Assembly (NCBI RefSeq): GCF_016134045.1
Contig: NZ_CP065915.1
Location: 2,170,001-2,234,000 of the forward strand
Length of the DNA stretch: 64,000 nt
Direction: 5' to 3'
Source: Pelagovum pacificum
GTDB lineage: Bacteria > Pseudomonadota > Alphaproteobacteria > Rhodobacterales > Rhodobacteraceae
Positions 20,710 through 31,704 of this stretch are shown here, piece by piece. The position numbers were made by a program, and so were the translations under genes. Within the stretch, counting starts at the first letter, position 1; every line of letters begins with the position of its first letter. The notes beneath the pieces were generated by a model that ran no database searches, was not told where the DNA came from, and worked only from the letters and a program-made list of their open reading frames with translations.

Positions 20710-21891
20710 ATGGGCCTGCGCGCCTCGCTAGACGCGTTTTTCAAACATGATGCCTTCGGAGGCATCCTCCTCATGGTCTCGGCGCTGCTTGCGCTGATCG
20801 TCGCCAACTCGGCGCTGCAACCCTACTACAACGGGGTTCTGACCAGTTATCTCTCCGTCACGATCGAGGGCGACGGGTTGGAAAAACCCCTGCTTCTCTG
20901 GATCAATGACGGGCTGATGGCCATCTTCTTCCTGCTGATCGGTCTCGAACTGAAACGAGAGCTGCTCGAGGGCAAGCTCAAGAACCCAAGCGACGTCGTC
21001 CTGCCCGGCATGGCAGCCGTGGGCGGCATGGCGATCCCGGCGCTGATCTTCTTCGCGTTGAACGCGGGCGAACCGACCGTCGGAGGCTGGGCGATTCCGG
21101 CAGCGACCGACATCGCCTTCGCACTCGGTATCCTCGCGCTCGTGGGCAATCGTGCGCCCGCCTCGCTCAAGGTCTTCCTGCTGACGCTCGCCATCCTCGA
21201 CGACCTCGGGGCGATCCTCATCATCGCCGTCTTCTACACGGCGGACCTGAAGGTCGATTACCTGTATCTGGCTCTGATCCCGCTCGCCCTGATGATCTGG
21301 CTGAACGTGAAAGGCGCGCACCGCATGGGGCTGATGCTCCTGCTCGGCGCGGCGCTCTGGACGCTCGTGCTGCAAAGCGGGGTGCACGCGACCCTCGCGG
21401 GGGTCATCACCGCCTTCTGCATTCCGCTGAAGGACAAGTACGGCAAGTCGCCGCTGCACTCGATGGAGCACGCGCTGGCGCCCTACGTCCTCTACGGGAT
21501 CGTTCCGATCTTCGCCTTCGCCAACGCTGGTGTCGTGCTGTCGGGGCTCACCATGCCCGACGTGGTCGCGCCGCTTACGATGGGCGTGATGCTTGGCCTC
21601 GTGCTCGGCAAGCAGATCGGCGTGTTCGGCCTGACCTGGCTGATGGTGAAGATGGGCTATGCCCGCCTGCCTCACGGCGCGAACTGGCTGCACATCTACG
21701 GGGTCGCCGCGCTGGCCGGTGTGGGCTTCACGATGTCGCTTTTCATCGGCTCGCTCAGCTTCGCCGACCCGGACATGATGAACCAGGTGCGCCTCGGCGT
21801 GCTGTCGGGCTCCATCATCTCGGGCATCATCGGCTACACGGCGCTCCGGATGGCCTCGAGCCGCCCGGCCGTCGAGCCGGTCCCGGCCTGA
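20710..21891 (+). CDS. nhaA: Na+/H+ antiporter NhaA
   Basis: Inner-membrane sodium/proton antiporter (393 residues) exporting Na+ in exchange for H+, as expected for a salt-adapted bacterium. About twelve hydrophobic segments are present. The ion-binding aspartate pair is in LTLAILDDLGAILIIAV, and the unwound-helix motif is PAATDIAFALGIL. ATG at 20710 follows GAAAGGATGATTG; a TTG one codon earlier is less likely. Monocistronic, ending at a shared hairpin with the convergent DUF4174 gene. Confidence 0.93.
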   Translation: MGLRASLDAFFKHDAFGGILLMVSALLALIVANSALQPYYNGVLTSYLSVTIEGDGLEKPLLLWINDGLMAIFFLLIGLELKRELLEGKLKNPSDVVLPGMAAVGGMAIPALIFFALNAGEPTVGGWAIPAATDIAFALGILALVGNRAPASLKVFLLTLAILDDLGAILIIAVFYTADLKVDYLYLALIPLALMIWLNVKGAHRMGLMLLLGAALWTLVLQSGVHATLAGVITAFCIPLKDKYGKSPLHSMEHALAPYVLYGIVPIFAFANAGVVLSGLTMPDVVAPLTMGVMLGLVLGKQIGVFGLTWLMVKMGYARLPHGANWLHIYGVAALAGVGFTMSLFIGSLSFADPDMMNQVRLGVLSGSIISGIIGYTALRMASSRPAVEPVPA

Positions 21892-21901
21892 TCCAACGGT
21901 G

Positions 21902-21925
21902 GCGGCGGCCCGGCAGGGCCGCCGC
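21902..21925. terminator. bidirectional hairpin between convergent nhaA and DUF4174 gene
   Basis: GCGGCGGCCC (21902-21911) pairs perfectly with GGGCCGCCGC (21916-21925) around GGCA, starting ten bases after the nhaA stop and touching the stop codon of the opposite gene. It has no T-tract on either side. Confidence 0.5.
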
Positions 21926-22296
21926 TACTGCGCCTCGCGGCGGCGCATCGGCATCGAGTCGATCAGCGCGAACAGCGCGTCGAGATCGCAGGGCAGCGCC
22001 TCGACATGTTTCACCCCGCCATCCTTGCCAAGCAGGACCAGCGACGGACCATCCGGCTCTATCTCGCGCCTGCGAGCAAGGCCGCCGTCCGGGTCGGTAT
22101 CGACAACCACGACCATGTCACGATCGACAAGCTCTGCCGAGCGATCGGCCAGCTGCGACAGTTGCGCCTCCAGAGCCTGCCGATCATCCGCCAGCAGAAC
22201 GACCGGCCGTGCCGCCCAGCGCAGGGCGTCGAAATCGACCTCCGCGACCGGCCAGGGTGTTCCGGGCGTTCCGTTCCAGGTGTCGACGTCGCTCAT
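21925..22296 (-). CDS. DUF4174 family protein (thioredoxin-like), no signal peptide
   Basis: 123 residues of the DUF4174 family. Core pattern ARPVVLLADD near residue 30, VVVVDTDPDG and LVLLGKDGGVKHVEALP near residue 88. It closely parallels the exported protein encoded at 25586-26092, sharing the same spaced motifs, but lacks its signal peptide, so this copy should be cytoplasmic. Family function is unknown; the fold is thought to be thioredoxin-like, but no redox cysteine pair is present. Confidence 0.8.
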   Translation of the reverse strand: MSDVDTWNGTPGTPWPVAEVDFDALRWAARPVVLLADDRQALEAQLSQLADRSAELVDRDMVVVVDTDPDGGLARRREIEPDGPSLVLLGKDGGVKHVEALPCDLDALFALIDSMPMRRREAQ

Positions 22297-22349
22297 GGTG
22301 ATCTCCTTTCACGGCAGACCACCTAGCGGCTTCGGTGGAAAGACCAGCC

Positions 22350-24482
22350 CTACCCCGCACTACCGATCAGCTTGAGGATGTCCTTCGCCGCCGTCGGGAT
22401 GTTGGTACCGGGGCCGAAGATCGCCTTCACGCCCGCGCCCTTCAGGAACTCGTAATCCTGCTGCGGTATGACGCCACCGCAGATGACGATGATGTCCTCC
22501 GCGCCCTGCGCCTTCAGCGCCTCGATCAGGCGCGGTGCCAGCGTGCGGTGGCCGGCTGCCTGGCTGGAGATGCCGACGACATGCACATCGTTGTCGATGG
22601 CGTCCTGCGCGGCCTCTTCCGGCGTCTGGAACAGCGGGCCGACGTCGACATCGAAGCCGATGTCGGCAAAGGCCGTCGCGATCACCTTCGCGCCCCGGTC
22701 GTGGCCGTCCTGGCCCATTTTCACCACCAGCATCCGGGGGCGACGACCCTCCGCCTCCGCGAAATCCTCGACCGCCTTCTGGATCTCGGCGAACTCGGCG
22801 TCGCCCTCGTAGGCCGCGCCATAGACGCCGGCGAGGGTCTTCACCTCGGCCCGGTGGCGGCCGAACACCTTCTCCATCGCCATGCTGATCTCTCCTACCG
22901 TTGCGCGCGCCCGCGCGGCCTCCACCGCCGCGTCGAGCAGGTTGCCGCCCTCGCCCGCGCGCCGCTCGAGCTCCGCCAGCGCGGCATCGCACGCGCCCTG
23001 GTCGCGGCCGGCGCGGATCCGTTCCAGCCGGGCGACCTGAGCGGCCCGGACCTTCACGTTGTCGACGTCGAGGATGTCGATCGGGTCTTCCTTGTCCTTG
23101 CGGTACTTGTTGACCCCGACGATCACGTCCGCACCCCGGTCGATCAGGGCCTGCCGCCGCGCCGCCGTCTCCTCGATCCGCATCTTCGGCATGCCGGAGG
23201 CGACGGCCTTGGTCATGCCGCCCATCTCCTCGACTTCCTCGATCAACGCCCAGGCTTTCTCCGCCAGCTCATGGGTCAGCGTCTCGACATAGTAGGAGCC
23301 GGCGAGCGGATCGACGACATGGGTGATCCCGGTCTCTTCCTGCAGGATCAGCTGCGTGTTGCGCGCGATCCGGGCGGAGAAGTCGGTCGGCAGGGCGATC
23401 GCCTCGTCCAGCGCGTTGGTGTGCAGCGACTGCGTGCCGCCCAGCACCGCCGACATCGCCTCGTAAGCGGTGCGGATGACGTTGTTGTAGGGGTCCTGCT
23501 CCTGCAACGATACGCCGGAGGTCTGGCAGTGCGTGCGCAGCATCGACGACTTCGGCGACTTCGGCTCGAACTCCGACATGATACGCGACCAGAGCAGCCG
23601 CGCGGCACGCAGCTTCGCGGCCTCCATGAAGAAGTTCATGCCGATCGCGAAGAAGAAACTGAGTCGCGGCGCGAAGCGGTCGACATCCATCCCCCGCCCG
23701 ATGGCGGCGCGCACGTACTCGCGCCCGTCGGCGAGCGTGTAGGCAAGCTCCTGCACGAGGTTCGCCCCGGCCTCCTGCATGTGGTAGCCGGAAATCGAGA
23801 TCGAGTTGAACTTCGGCATGTGGTCCGAAGTATACTCGATGATGTCCGCGACGATCCGCATCGAGGGTTCGGGCGGATAGACGTAAGTGTTGCGGACCAT
23901 GAACTCCTTCAGGATGTCGTTCTGAATGGTCCCCGACAGCAGCGCCCTGTCGTGGCCCTGCTCCTCGCCGGCGACGATGAAAGAGGCGAGGATCGGGATC
24001 ACAGCGCCGTTCATCGTCATGGAGACGGACACCTTGTCGAGCGGGATGTCGTCGAACAGGATCTTCATGTCCTCGACGGAGTCGATCGCGACTCCGGCCT
24101 TGCCGACGTCCCCCTCGACTCGTTCATGGTCGCTGTCGTAGCCGCGGTGCGTGGCGAGGTCGAACGCCACCGACACGCCCTGCTGACCGGCAGCCAGCGC
24201 GCGGCGGTAGAAGGCGTTGCTCTCCTCCGCGGTCGAAAATCCGGCATATTGGCGGATCGTCCAGGGCCGGCCGGCATACATCGTCGCTCGCACACCCCGC
24301 GTGAAGGGAGCAACACCGGGCACACCGCCCATGTGAGGCAATCCCTCGGTATCGGCAGCGGTATAGAGCGGGCTGACGTCGATCCCCTCGAGCGTGTGCC
24401 ATGTCAGCTCGTCGGGCTCTCCGCCCTTCATCTCGGCGGCGGCGAGTGCGCGCCATTCATCCCGTGAGGTGTCGTCGGCCAA
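22350..24482 (-). CDS. scpA: methylmalonyl-CoA mutase, single-chain form
   Basis: Adenosylcobalamin enzyme interconverting (R)-methylmalonyl-CoA and succinyl-CoA, the last step of propionyl-CoA assimilation. At 710 residues it carries both the N-terminal TIM-barrel substrate domain ([20 protein letters not shown], near residue 75) and the C-terminal B12 domain with the base-off cobalamin motif [13 protein letters not shown] near residue 590 and [10 protein letters not shown] at the end. The start overlaps the sulfotransferase-like gene by 26 bases. pccA and pccB lie upstream on the same strand, giving the pathway except methylmalonyl-CoA epimerase. Confidence 0.95.
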   Translation of the reverse strand: MADDTSRDEWRALAAAEMKGGEPDELTWHTLEGIDVSPLYTAADTEGLPHMGGVPGVAPFTRGVRATMYAGRPWTIRQYAGFSTAEESNAFYRRALAAGQQGVSVAFDLATHRGYDSDHERVEGDVGKAGVAIDSVEDMKILFDDIPLDKVSVSMTMNGAVIPILASFIVAGEEQGHDRALLSGTIQNDILKEFMVRNTYVYPPEPSMRIVADIIEYTSDHMPKFNSISISGYHMQEAGANLVQELAYTLADGREYVRAAIGRGMDVDRFAPRLSFFFAIGMNFFMEAAKLRAARLLWSRIMSEFEPKSPKSSMLRTHCQTSGVSLQEQDPYNNVIRTAYEAMSAVLGGTQSLHTNALDEAIALPTDFSARIARNTQLILQEETGITHVVDPLAGSYYVETLTHELAEKAWALIEEVEEMGGMTKAVASGMPKMRIEETAARRQALIDRGADVIVGVNKYRKDKEDPIDILDVDNVKVRAAQVARLERIRAGRDQGACDAALAELERRAGEGGNLLDAAVEAARARATVGEISMAMEKVFGRHRAEVKTLAGVYGAAYEGDAEFAEIQKAVEDFAEAEGRRPRMLVVKMGQDGHDRGAKVIATAFADIGFDVDVGPLFQTPEEAAQDAIDNDVHVVGISSQAAGHRTLAPRLIEALKAQGAEDIIVICGGVIPQQDYEFLKGAGVKAIFGPGTNIPTAAKDILKLIGSAG

Positions 24483-25443
24483 GGTCCTGTCCTCCTGTCA
24501 TCGGCGGTGGGGGCACGCCCCGGATGCCGTCGGCTTCCCCGGTCACCGGGGCGGTTGGTCCGCCCTCGAATATCGCGAGCCCGTCCGCGCCGGCCCGAAG
24601 CCACGCAATGTCGTCACGGTAGAGCGCGTCGAGCGCGCGGCGCTGCTCCGCGTCGAAGGGCACCCAGCGGGCGTCCCCGTCCGGCAGTGCCGTCACGGGC
24701 AGGCCGGCATCGGTCAGAACCGCGCGAAGCGTGGCCACGCGGGGCGAGGCGGCGCACCGGTCGCGCGCCCCCGGCAGGCCCGGCGTGAAGCACGGGGCTC
24801 CGGTCGTCGGTCCCCCGCTTGATGGGCTGCCCGTCAGCAGGCCCGCCTGCCACTCCGGACGGCCCGCGCCATGTTCGAAGGACCAGACGCGTAGCTCCGC
24901 CTCGGGGAAGATCTTCGCGACTTCGGTCACCACGTGCCGCCAGCGGCGCGGCTGCGTCACCAGCCGGTCGAGCGCGGCGGCGTCGGGCATCCGATGGCCC
25001 CGCGCCACGGCGAAAGCACAGGCCGAGGACCAGTAGCCCTCGTACCCGCGTACCGCCAGTCCGATCCGGCTCACCTGGTCGAAGGCGGGGCGCAGCCGCG
25101 ACAGCCGCTCAACCAGTCCGGGGTAGAGCCGCCCGGCGCGAAGGTTGTCCCGCGCCGCGCCGATCAGGTTCTCGTCCGACAGGATCAGCTGCCGCGTGCC
25201 GTCGCGCAGCGCGACCTGATGCGCGATCCGCAGCCGCCCGATCGCGCGCTCGATCCGCAGCAGGTCGGCCGGCCCGGTATCCTCCGGCCGCCGCATGAGC
25301 CCGTCGAGCATCCCGCCCCGCAGATGGCGCGGCGTCCAGGCGATCACGCCTGCCTCACGCAACATTGCACGGTTGCGGTCGAGGAACCGCTGCAACGTCG
25401 TGGTGCCGGTACGATGAGCGCCGATGTGCAGGATGACATCCAT
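24457..25443 (-). CDS. sulfotransferase-like P-loop protein
   Basis: 328-residue protein beginning [20 protein letters not shown], the sulfotransferase-type phosphosulfate-binding P-loop. The rest ([30 protein letters not shown]) matches the loosely conserved roseobacter sulfotransferase-like proteins. ATG at 25443 is supported by homology. Its 3' end overlaps the scpA start by 26 bases, so scpA translation is probably coupled to it and both share a promoter upstream of 25443. Why a sulfotransferase-like gene leads scpA is unclear; PAPS dependence is not proven. Confidence 0.7.
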   Translation of the reverse strand: MDVILHIGAHRTGTTTLQRFLDRNRAMLREAGVIAWTPRHLRGGMLDGLMRRPEDTGPADLLRIERAIGRLRIAHQVALRDGTRQLILSDENLIGAARDNLRAGRLYPGLVERLSRLRPAFDQVSRIGLAVRGYEGYWSSACAFAVARGHRMPDAAALDRLVTQPRRWRHVVTEVAKIFPEAELRVWSFEHGAGRPEWQAGLLTGSPSSGGPTTGAPCFTPGLPGARDRCAASPRVATLRAVLTDAGLPVTALPDGDARWVPFDAEQRRALDALYRDDIAWLRAGADGLAIFEGGPTAPVTGEADGIRGVPPPPMTGGQDLGRRHLTG

Positions 25444-25548
25444 GTCAGGCAGTCCTTCAAGGTCGGGGTGTTGGCCCCGCCACCCTGCCCCGCGCTCTCT
25501 CACCAGCTCCTTAAACCTAAAATTGTCGTGGTTGCGGCGCCATGACGG

Positions 25549-25578
25549 TTTCGCTGCCCCGTCCCGACGCACTATATC
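25549..25578 (+). promoter_or_regulatory. candidate promoter of the exported DUF4174 gene, giving a leaderless mRNA
   Basis: TATATC at 25573-25578 lies seven bases before the ATG at 25586, so transcription would begin at or beside the start codon. A weak TTTCGC -35 is at 25549-25554. No ribosome binding site precedes the ATG, which fits a leaderless message. Confidence 0.35.
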
Positions 25579-25585
25579 TTTTGCC

Positions 25586-26092
25586 ATGAACAGACTTTTC
25601 ATGGCGCTCGCCGCCATTCTGCTCCTCCCCCCCGCGGTATCCGCGCAGGAGGCCGCTCCGACCGACCAGCCCACGGGCGCGCCGATAACGGCGGTCGAAC
25701 GCTGGCAGGCCGCGCCGGACCGCGTGTTCGAAGCAGCCGAGATCGAGCTCGAGGATTTCATCTGGATCGCCCGGCCCGTCGTCATCTTCGCCGACACCCG
25801 CGCCGATCCGAACTTCCGCCGCCAGCTCGAGATGCTGTCCGAACGGATCGACGACCTCGTCGAGCGCGACGTGCTGCTGGTGATCGACACCGATCCCTCG
25901 GCCGAGAGCAGCGTGCGGATGCGGCTGCGCCCGCGGGGCTTCATGATGGCGCTGATCGGCAAGGACGGGCAGGTCAAGCTGCGCAAGCCCCTGCCGTGGA
26001 GCGCGCGCGAGCTGACCCGCTCCATCGACAAGACCCCGCTCCGCCAGCAGGAGGTCGAGGAACGGCGCATCGAACGGCAGCCGGTCCAGTAA
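25586..26092 (+). CDS. exported DUF4174 family protein
   Basis: 168 residues with a signal peptide (MNRLFMALAAILLLPPAVSAQ) and a DUF4174 domain over about residues 60-160. Motifs ARPVVIFADTR, VLLVIDTDPSAES and MALIGKDGQVKLRKPLPW parallel those of the cytoplasmic paralogue at 21925-22296. It is predicted to be periplasmic. The gene sits alone on the plus strand between pccA and the scpA unit. No Shine-Dalgarno sequence precedes the start. Function unknown. Confidence 0.8.
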   Translation: MNRLFMALAAILLLPPAVSAQEAAPTDQPTGAPITAVERWQAAPDRVFEAAEIELEDFIWIARPVVIFADTRADPNFRRQLEMLSERIDDLVERDVLLVIDTDPSAESSVRMRLRPRGFMMALIGKDGQVKLRKPLPWSARELTRSIDKTPLRQQEVEERRIERQPVQ

Positions 26093-26126
26093 CTCCCGTT
26101 CGGGGACATCTGCGGGGGCGTGCGGG

Positions 26127-28127
<2,001 letters not shown>

Positions 28128-28152
28128 CGGCCCCTCCTCCCTTCTGAACACG

Positions 28153-28183
28153 AAAAAGCCGCCGGGACCGGGGTCCCGACGGC
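28153..28183 (-). terminator. intrinsic terminator between small lipoprotein gene and pccA
   Basis: On the minus strand GCCGTCGGGACC pairs with GGTCCCGGCGGC and is followed by TTTTT (28153-28157), a textbook rho-independent terminator 47 bases after the lipoprotein stop. It ends only about 15-20 bases before the pccA ribosome binding site. Confidence 0.8.
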
Positions 28184-28229
28184 TTCGAATTTATCTGCGG
28201 AGCGCCGCGCGGGCGCCCTGCGGATGATC

Positions 28230-28460
28230 TTAGCGGCAGATGCCGACGTCGTCGCAGATCGCGCCAGCGGCGCCACCGGCCAGAGCGGCACCGGCAACGT
28301 CACGGTTGCTGCCACCGTCGAGCAGGGCAGCACCACCGGCAGCGGCAGCGCCGATGGCGGCACGGTCGGCGTCGGTCGTCGGGTAGCCGCTGTTGGTGCA
28401 GCCGGCGGCGAGGCCGGCAACCAGAACGATCGCGGAAACGGGCTTGATAAGCTTGAGCAT
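28230..28460 (-). CDS. small glycine-zipper lipoprotein
   Basis: 76 residues with a lipoprotein signal (VLVAGLAAGC, Cys at about 21) and a mature part dominated by Ala-Gly repeats (IGAAAAGGAALLDGG, then AGAALAGGAAGAICDD), a glycine-zipper composition. Two further cysteines at the C-terminus (CDDVGIC) could form a disulfide. GGGAG precedes the ATG. It lies between the pccB-linked genes and pccA but has its own promoter candidate and terminator, so it is probably an independent unit. Function unknown. Confidence 0.8.
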   Translation of the reverse strand: MLKLIKPVSAIVLVAGLAAGCTNSGYPTTDADRAAIGAAAAGGAALLDGGSNRDVAGAALAGGAAGAICDDVGICR

Positions 28461-28767
28461 TTGAAAACTCCCTCAGTATGCTTCGCTGCTAAACAAATTG
28501 CCCGCACCTCAGGTTCCACGCAACCCCGGAAACGGGGGTGGGGTGGCCGCCTCCCGAAGGATTGCGACCACCCCGTTGGGGAAGGGTAACGGTTTGGACA
28601 ATGTGTCGACCGGGCTTTGCTGGGGACCCGGGCAACAAATCCATGCTGCCATGGCTTTCCGGTGCATCCACAGCCCTTTTCCGGCGAAAGGTTCAGGTTG
28701 GCCGAATATTGCCAAACGTGATCGCCGGTCGGCAGATAAGTGCCGGAATGCACAGGGTTCCGCATGG
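28461..28767. other. 307-base intergenic region upstream of the lipoprotein gene
   Basis: No protein-like frame was recognised. It contains the leader and candidate promoter of the lipoprotein gene and several short GC inverted repeats (for example CCCCG-GAAA-CGGGG near 28525), but nothing matching tRNA or a known RNA. The pccB transcription unit ends at its right edge. Confidence 0.5.
28495..28523 (-). promoter_or_regulatory. candidate promoter of the small lipoprotein gene
   Basis: On the minus strand TTGCGT (28518-28523) and CAATTT (28495-28500) are separated by 17 bases, with the ATG about 35 bases further on behind GGGAG. Matches are moderate. Confidence 0.35.
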
Positions 28768-29127
28768 TCAGGGCGCCCAGTCGGGATCGAACGCGGAGGG
28801 GAAAGAGACGCGTGCGCGGGCCATATCGACCTGCAACAGCGAATCGTAGCTCTCCGGATCGAACGGCTCTTCGGCGGGCACGACCTCGCGGCCGAAAACC
28901 CACGACAGCCGTCCGGCGTCGAGGTTGCCGCGCGGGAACGGGTCAGCGCCGAAGTGCTGGACGAGCGCCCACATGAAGCCCTCGTCGGCCCTGCGGTCGG
29001 GCGGGCGGCGGTCGGCGTAGCGCTCGCGCCGGATCAGCTTCGTCGGCCCTTCCTTGGCGGCACGCCGGATGGTGAACTGGTAATCCGTCCCCGGCAGGCG
29101 CGAGGGGAAGCCCTTGTGCTTCTCCAT
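28768..29127 (-). CDS. conserved hypothetical protein in the pccB operon
   Basis: 119 residues, no signal peptide, no recognised domain. It is charged and rich in Arg near the middle (KLIRRERYADRRPPDRRAD) with a conserved-looking GFMWALVQHFGADPFP segment. Its ATG overlaps the stop of the preceding DUF6497-like gene (ATGA), which strongly suggests it is a real, co-translated gene. It is the last gene of the pccB unit before the lipoprotein gene. Confidence 0.65.
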   Translation of the reverse strand: MEKHKGFPSRLPGTDYQFTIRRAAKEGPTKLIRRERYADRRPPDRRADEGFMWALVQHFGADPFPRGNLDAGRLSWVFGREVVPAEEPFDPESYDSLLQVDMARARVSFPSAFDPDWAP

Positions 29128-29513
29128 CAGAACCCCTCCCAGACGCAGGTCGCGCCGTCGATCTTGAAGACCTCGAAGAACTGGACCGCCTCGGCATCGC
29201 GCGAACCGAACTCGACCTCGCGATCGGCCATGGAAATCACGGCTTCACCCGCGTCCCATTCGTTCGCGGCGAGCGACGGCAGCACGACCTCTTCGCAGAG
29301 CCACGGAAAATCATCCTGCACCTCCGTGTAGGTCACGCCCGCGCCCTCTTCCATCGTGATCCCCGGCGCGAGGAACAGGAAGCGCGCCATGCCGCCGCCC
29401 GGCTCCAACACCACGTCGTAGAGCGTCAGGGTCTGGCCCGACGGGGTTTCGATCTCGACCGCCGCCGCCTCCGTGGCGGTCAGCAGGAACAATGCGGCCA
29501 CTACGCGTTTCAT
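29127..29513 (-). CDS. exported protein resembling DUF6497
   Basis: 128 residues with a short signal peptide (MKRVVAALFLLTATEAAA) and a small domain containing LTLYDVVLEPGGGMARFLF, DFPWLCEEVVLPSL and DGATCVWEGF; the two cysteines may pair. I place it in the DUF6497 group from memory of this pattern, so that name is tentative. ATG at 29513 is used because the signal begins there. It overlaps the preceding 119-residue protein gene and the next gene, making a tight chain after pccB. Confidence 0.6.
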   Translation of the reverse strand: MKRVVAALFLLTATEAAAVEIETPSGQTLTLYDVVLEPGGGMARFLFLAPGITMEEGAGVTYTEVQDDFPWLCEEVVLPSLAANEWDAGEAVISMADREVEFGSRDAEAVQFFEVFKIDGATCVWEGF

Positions 29514-29869
29514 CGGCCTCTCCTCGAATGTGCGATCCACCTCTCCCGGGTGGCACCATCCTCGAGCACCTCAGAGATGCGCGCGGAGAGCCCCGGGGCC
29601 GCCCGGCCGGACACCTGTCCGCCAGCGGTCAGGTGCAGCCTATCGCCTTCCTCGCGGATTTCGACAACCGGGCTGAAGCCACGGACATCACGAAGAGCGC
29701 GCCAGAGGTCCTTGCGCACCTGATGGGCGAGCCGCAGCCCCGGCGCCTTCGGCAGTCGCGTCTCCGCGGCGACATCGAACGCCGCCGGCCAGCGCCGCGC
29801 GAGGACGAGCCGCCCTGCCTCCTCGGCAACGATCCAGTCGCCCGAGCGTCGTGTCGCGATCCCGGTCAT
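29510..29869 (-). CDS. conserved hypothetical protein following pccB
   Basis: 119 residues, basic (many Arg), soluble, no recognised domain. It reads MTGIATRRSGDWIVAEEAGR with regular alternation of strands such as FSPVVEIREEGDRLHLTAGG. It begins five bases after the pccB stop and overlaps the next gene by four bases, so it is translated from the pccB message. A role tied to the carboxylase is possible on position alone. Confidence 0.65.
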   Translation of the reverse strand: MTGIATRRSGDWIVAEEAGRLVLARRWPAAFDVAAETRLPKAPGLRLAHQVRKDLWRALRDVRGFSPVVEIREEGDRLHLTAGGQVSGRAAPGLSARISEVLEDGATRERWIAHSRRGR

Positions 29870-29874
29870 CTGTC

Positions 29875-31407
29875 CTACAGCGGAATGTTGTCGTGTTTCT
29901 TCCACGGGTTCTCCAGCCGCTTGCCGCGCAGCGAGGCGAAGGCCCGGCACACCCGCCGCCGGGTGGAGCGCGGCTGGATCACCTCGTCGATGAACCCCTT
30001 CTCGGCCGCGACGAACGGGTTGGCGAAACGGTCCTCGTATTCCCGGGTCCGCGCCGCGATCCTGTCCGGATCGCCGAGCTCCGAGCGATAGAGGATCTCG
30101 GTCGCGCCCTTTGCCCCCATCACCGCGATCTCCGCCGTCGGCCAGGCGTAGTTGAAATCGCCCCGCAGGTGCTTTGAGGCCATCACGTCGTAGGCCCCGC
30201 CATAGGCCTTGCGGGTGATGACCGTGACTTTCGGCACCGTCGCCTCGCCATAGGCGAACAGAAGCTTCGCGCCGTGCTTGATGACACCGCCCAGCTCCTG
30301 ACCCGTGCCCGGCAGGAAGCCCGGCACGTCCACGAACGTCAGGATCGGGATCTCGAAGGCATCGCAGAAGCGCACGAACCGCGCCGCCTTGCGCGAGCTG
30401 TCGATGTCGAGGCACCCCGCCAGCACCATCGGCTGGTTCGCCACGACGCCGACGGTCGAGCCCTCCAGCCGGATGAACCCGGTGACGATGTTCTTCGCGA
30501 ACTCTTCCTGGATCTCGTAGAAATCGCCCTCGTCCGCGACCTTCAGGATCAGCTCCTTCATGTCGTAGGGCGTGTTGGCGTTCGACGGGATCAACGTATC
30601 GAGGCTCTCGTCCACCCGGTCCACATCGTCGAAGAAAGGCCGCACCGGCGGTTTTTCGCGGTTGTTGAGCGGCAGCAGGTCGATCAGCCGCCGCACTTCG
30701 GCCAGCGCTTCGACATCGTTGTCGAAGGCCCCGTCCGCGACCGAGCTCTTCTTCGTGTGGGTCGAGGCCCCTCCGAGCTCCTCCGCCGTCACCACTTCGT
30801 TCGTCACGGTCTTCACAACGTCCGGACCGGTGACAAACATGTAGGAGCTGTCCTTCACCATGAAGATGAAGTCCGTCATCGCCGGTGAGTAGACCGCGCC
30901 GCCCGCGCAGGGCCCCATGATGACCGAGATCTGCGGCACGACACCCGACGCCATGACATTGCGCTGGAACACCTCGGCATACCCGGCGAGCGAGGCGACC
31001 CCCTCTTGGATCCGCGCGCCGCCCGAGTCGTTGATGCCGATCACCGGCGCGCCGTTCTGCATCGCCATGTCCATGATCTTGCAGATCTTGAGCGCGTGGG
31101 TTTCCGACAGCGACCCGCCGAACACCGTGAAATCCTGGCTGAAGACATAGACCATGCGCCCGTTCACGGTCCCCCAGCCGGTGACGACACCGTCGCCGGC
31201 GGGCCGGTTGTCCTGCATCCCGAAGTCGGTGCAGCGGTGCGCGACGAACATGTCGAACTCCTCGAACGACCCCTCGTCCAGCAGCAGTTCGAGCCGCTCC
31301 CGCGCGGTCAGCTTGCCCTTGGCGTGCTGGGCCTCGATCCGCCGCGCGCCGCCGCCGGCCCGCGCGTCCGCGCGCCGCCGTTCGAGTTCCTGCAGGATAT
31401 CGGTCAT
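29875..31407 (-). CDS. pccB: propionyl-CoA carboxylase beta subunit (carboxyltransferase)
   Basis: Transfers carboxyl from biotin to propionyl-CoA; 510 residues, the usual size. The N-terminus [20 protein letters not shown] leads into [20 protein letters not shown]; the acyl-CoA oxyanion regions include [18 protein letters not shown] and, in the second half, [15 protein letters not shown] and [23 protein letters not shown] precedes the ATG at 31407. It heads an operon with three small genes. Two GCAAA-N3-GCAAA sites 65 and 105 bases upstream are candidate PccR operators, fitting control by propionyl-CoA status. Confidence 0.95.
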   Translation of the reverse strand: MTDILQELERRRADARAGGGARRIEAQHAKGKLTARERLELLLDEGSFEEFDMFVAHRCTDFGMQDNRPAGDGVVTGWGTVNGRMVYVFSQDFTVFGGSLSETHALKICKIMDMAMQNGAPVIGINDSGGARIQEGVASLAGYAEVFQRNVMASGVVPQISVIMGPCAGGAVYSPAMTDFIFMVKDSSYMFVTGPDVVKTVTNEVVTAEELGGASTHTKKSSVADGAFDNDVEALAEVRRLIDLLPLNNREKPPVRPFFDDVDRVDESLDTLIPSNANTPYDMKELILKVADEGDFYEIQEEFAKNIVTGFIRLEGSTVGVVANQPMVLAGCLDIDSSRKAARFVRFCDAFEIPILTFVDVPGFLPGTGQELGGVIKHGAKLLFAYGEATVPKVTVITRKAYGGAYDVMASKHLRGDFNYAWPTAEIAVMGAKGATEILYRSELGDPDRIAARTREYEDRFANPFVAAEKGFIDEVIQPRSTRRRVCRAFASLRGKRLENPWKKHDNIPL

Positions 31408-31471
31408 CTGTCCTCCTCCGGAGCTTCCATCCTCTCTAGCCGCCCGCCCGGCGTCCGTGAACTCCAAACCC

Positions 31472-31484
31472 GCAAATTTGCAAA
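31472..31484 (-). promoter_or_regulatory. candidate PccR operator, pccB-proximal
   Basis: TTTGC-AAA-TTTGC on the minus strand (GCAAATTTGCAAA on plus), about 65-78 bases upstream of the pccB start. The same TTTGC-N3-TTTGC arrangement recurs at 31512-31524 and before pccR at 32958-32970. A TTTGCAA-type motif is reported for PccR in Rhodobacter sphaeroides. Confidence 0.6.
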
Positions 31485-31511
31485 TCCACCCCTTCGCACA
31501 ACGAACAATCG

Positions 31512-31524
31512 GCAAAGCCGCAAA
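31512..31524 (-). promoter_or_regulatory. candidate PccR operator, pccB-distal
   Basis: TTTGC-GGC-TTTGC on the minus strand, 40 bases upstream of the proximal site and about 105-118 bases from the pccB start. The surrounding 15 bases (GGCAAAGCCGCAAAG, 31511-31525) differ at one position from those before pccR. Confidence 0.55.
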
Positions 31525-31529
31525 GCTCT

Positions 31530-31624
31530 CTCATCTGGCCGAAAATACCTCCGGGGTGAATTGGCCGAAGGCCAAGAGGGGCAGCGCCCCTCCCTCGCCC
31601 GGACCGGCCGCAGGCTGGTCCGGG
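31530..31624 (-). repeat. dispersed intergenic repeat, family B copy 2 (long form)
   Basis: Read on the minus strand: hairpins CCCGGACC/GGTCCGGG (31598-31624), GAGGGGC/GCCCCTC (31576-31592) and TTGGCC/GGCCAA (31561-31575), then CCCCGGAGGTATTTTCGGCC and AGATGAG (31530-31556). It lies between divergent pccB and the MFS gene, next to the PccR sites. Confidence 0.75.
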
Positions 31625-31704
31625 CTCCCCCTGCGTGCCGCAGGCACACCGCGGGGTCACGTACCGCGATGGACAGCCCCGGCCGCCGGAGTAGATTGCG
31701 CTTC

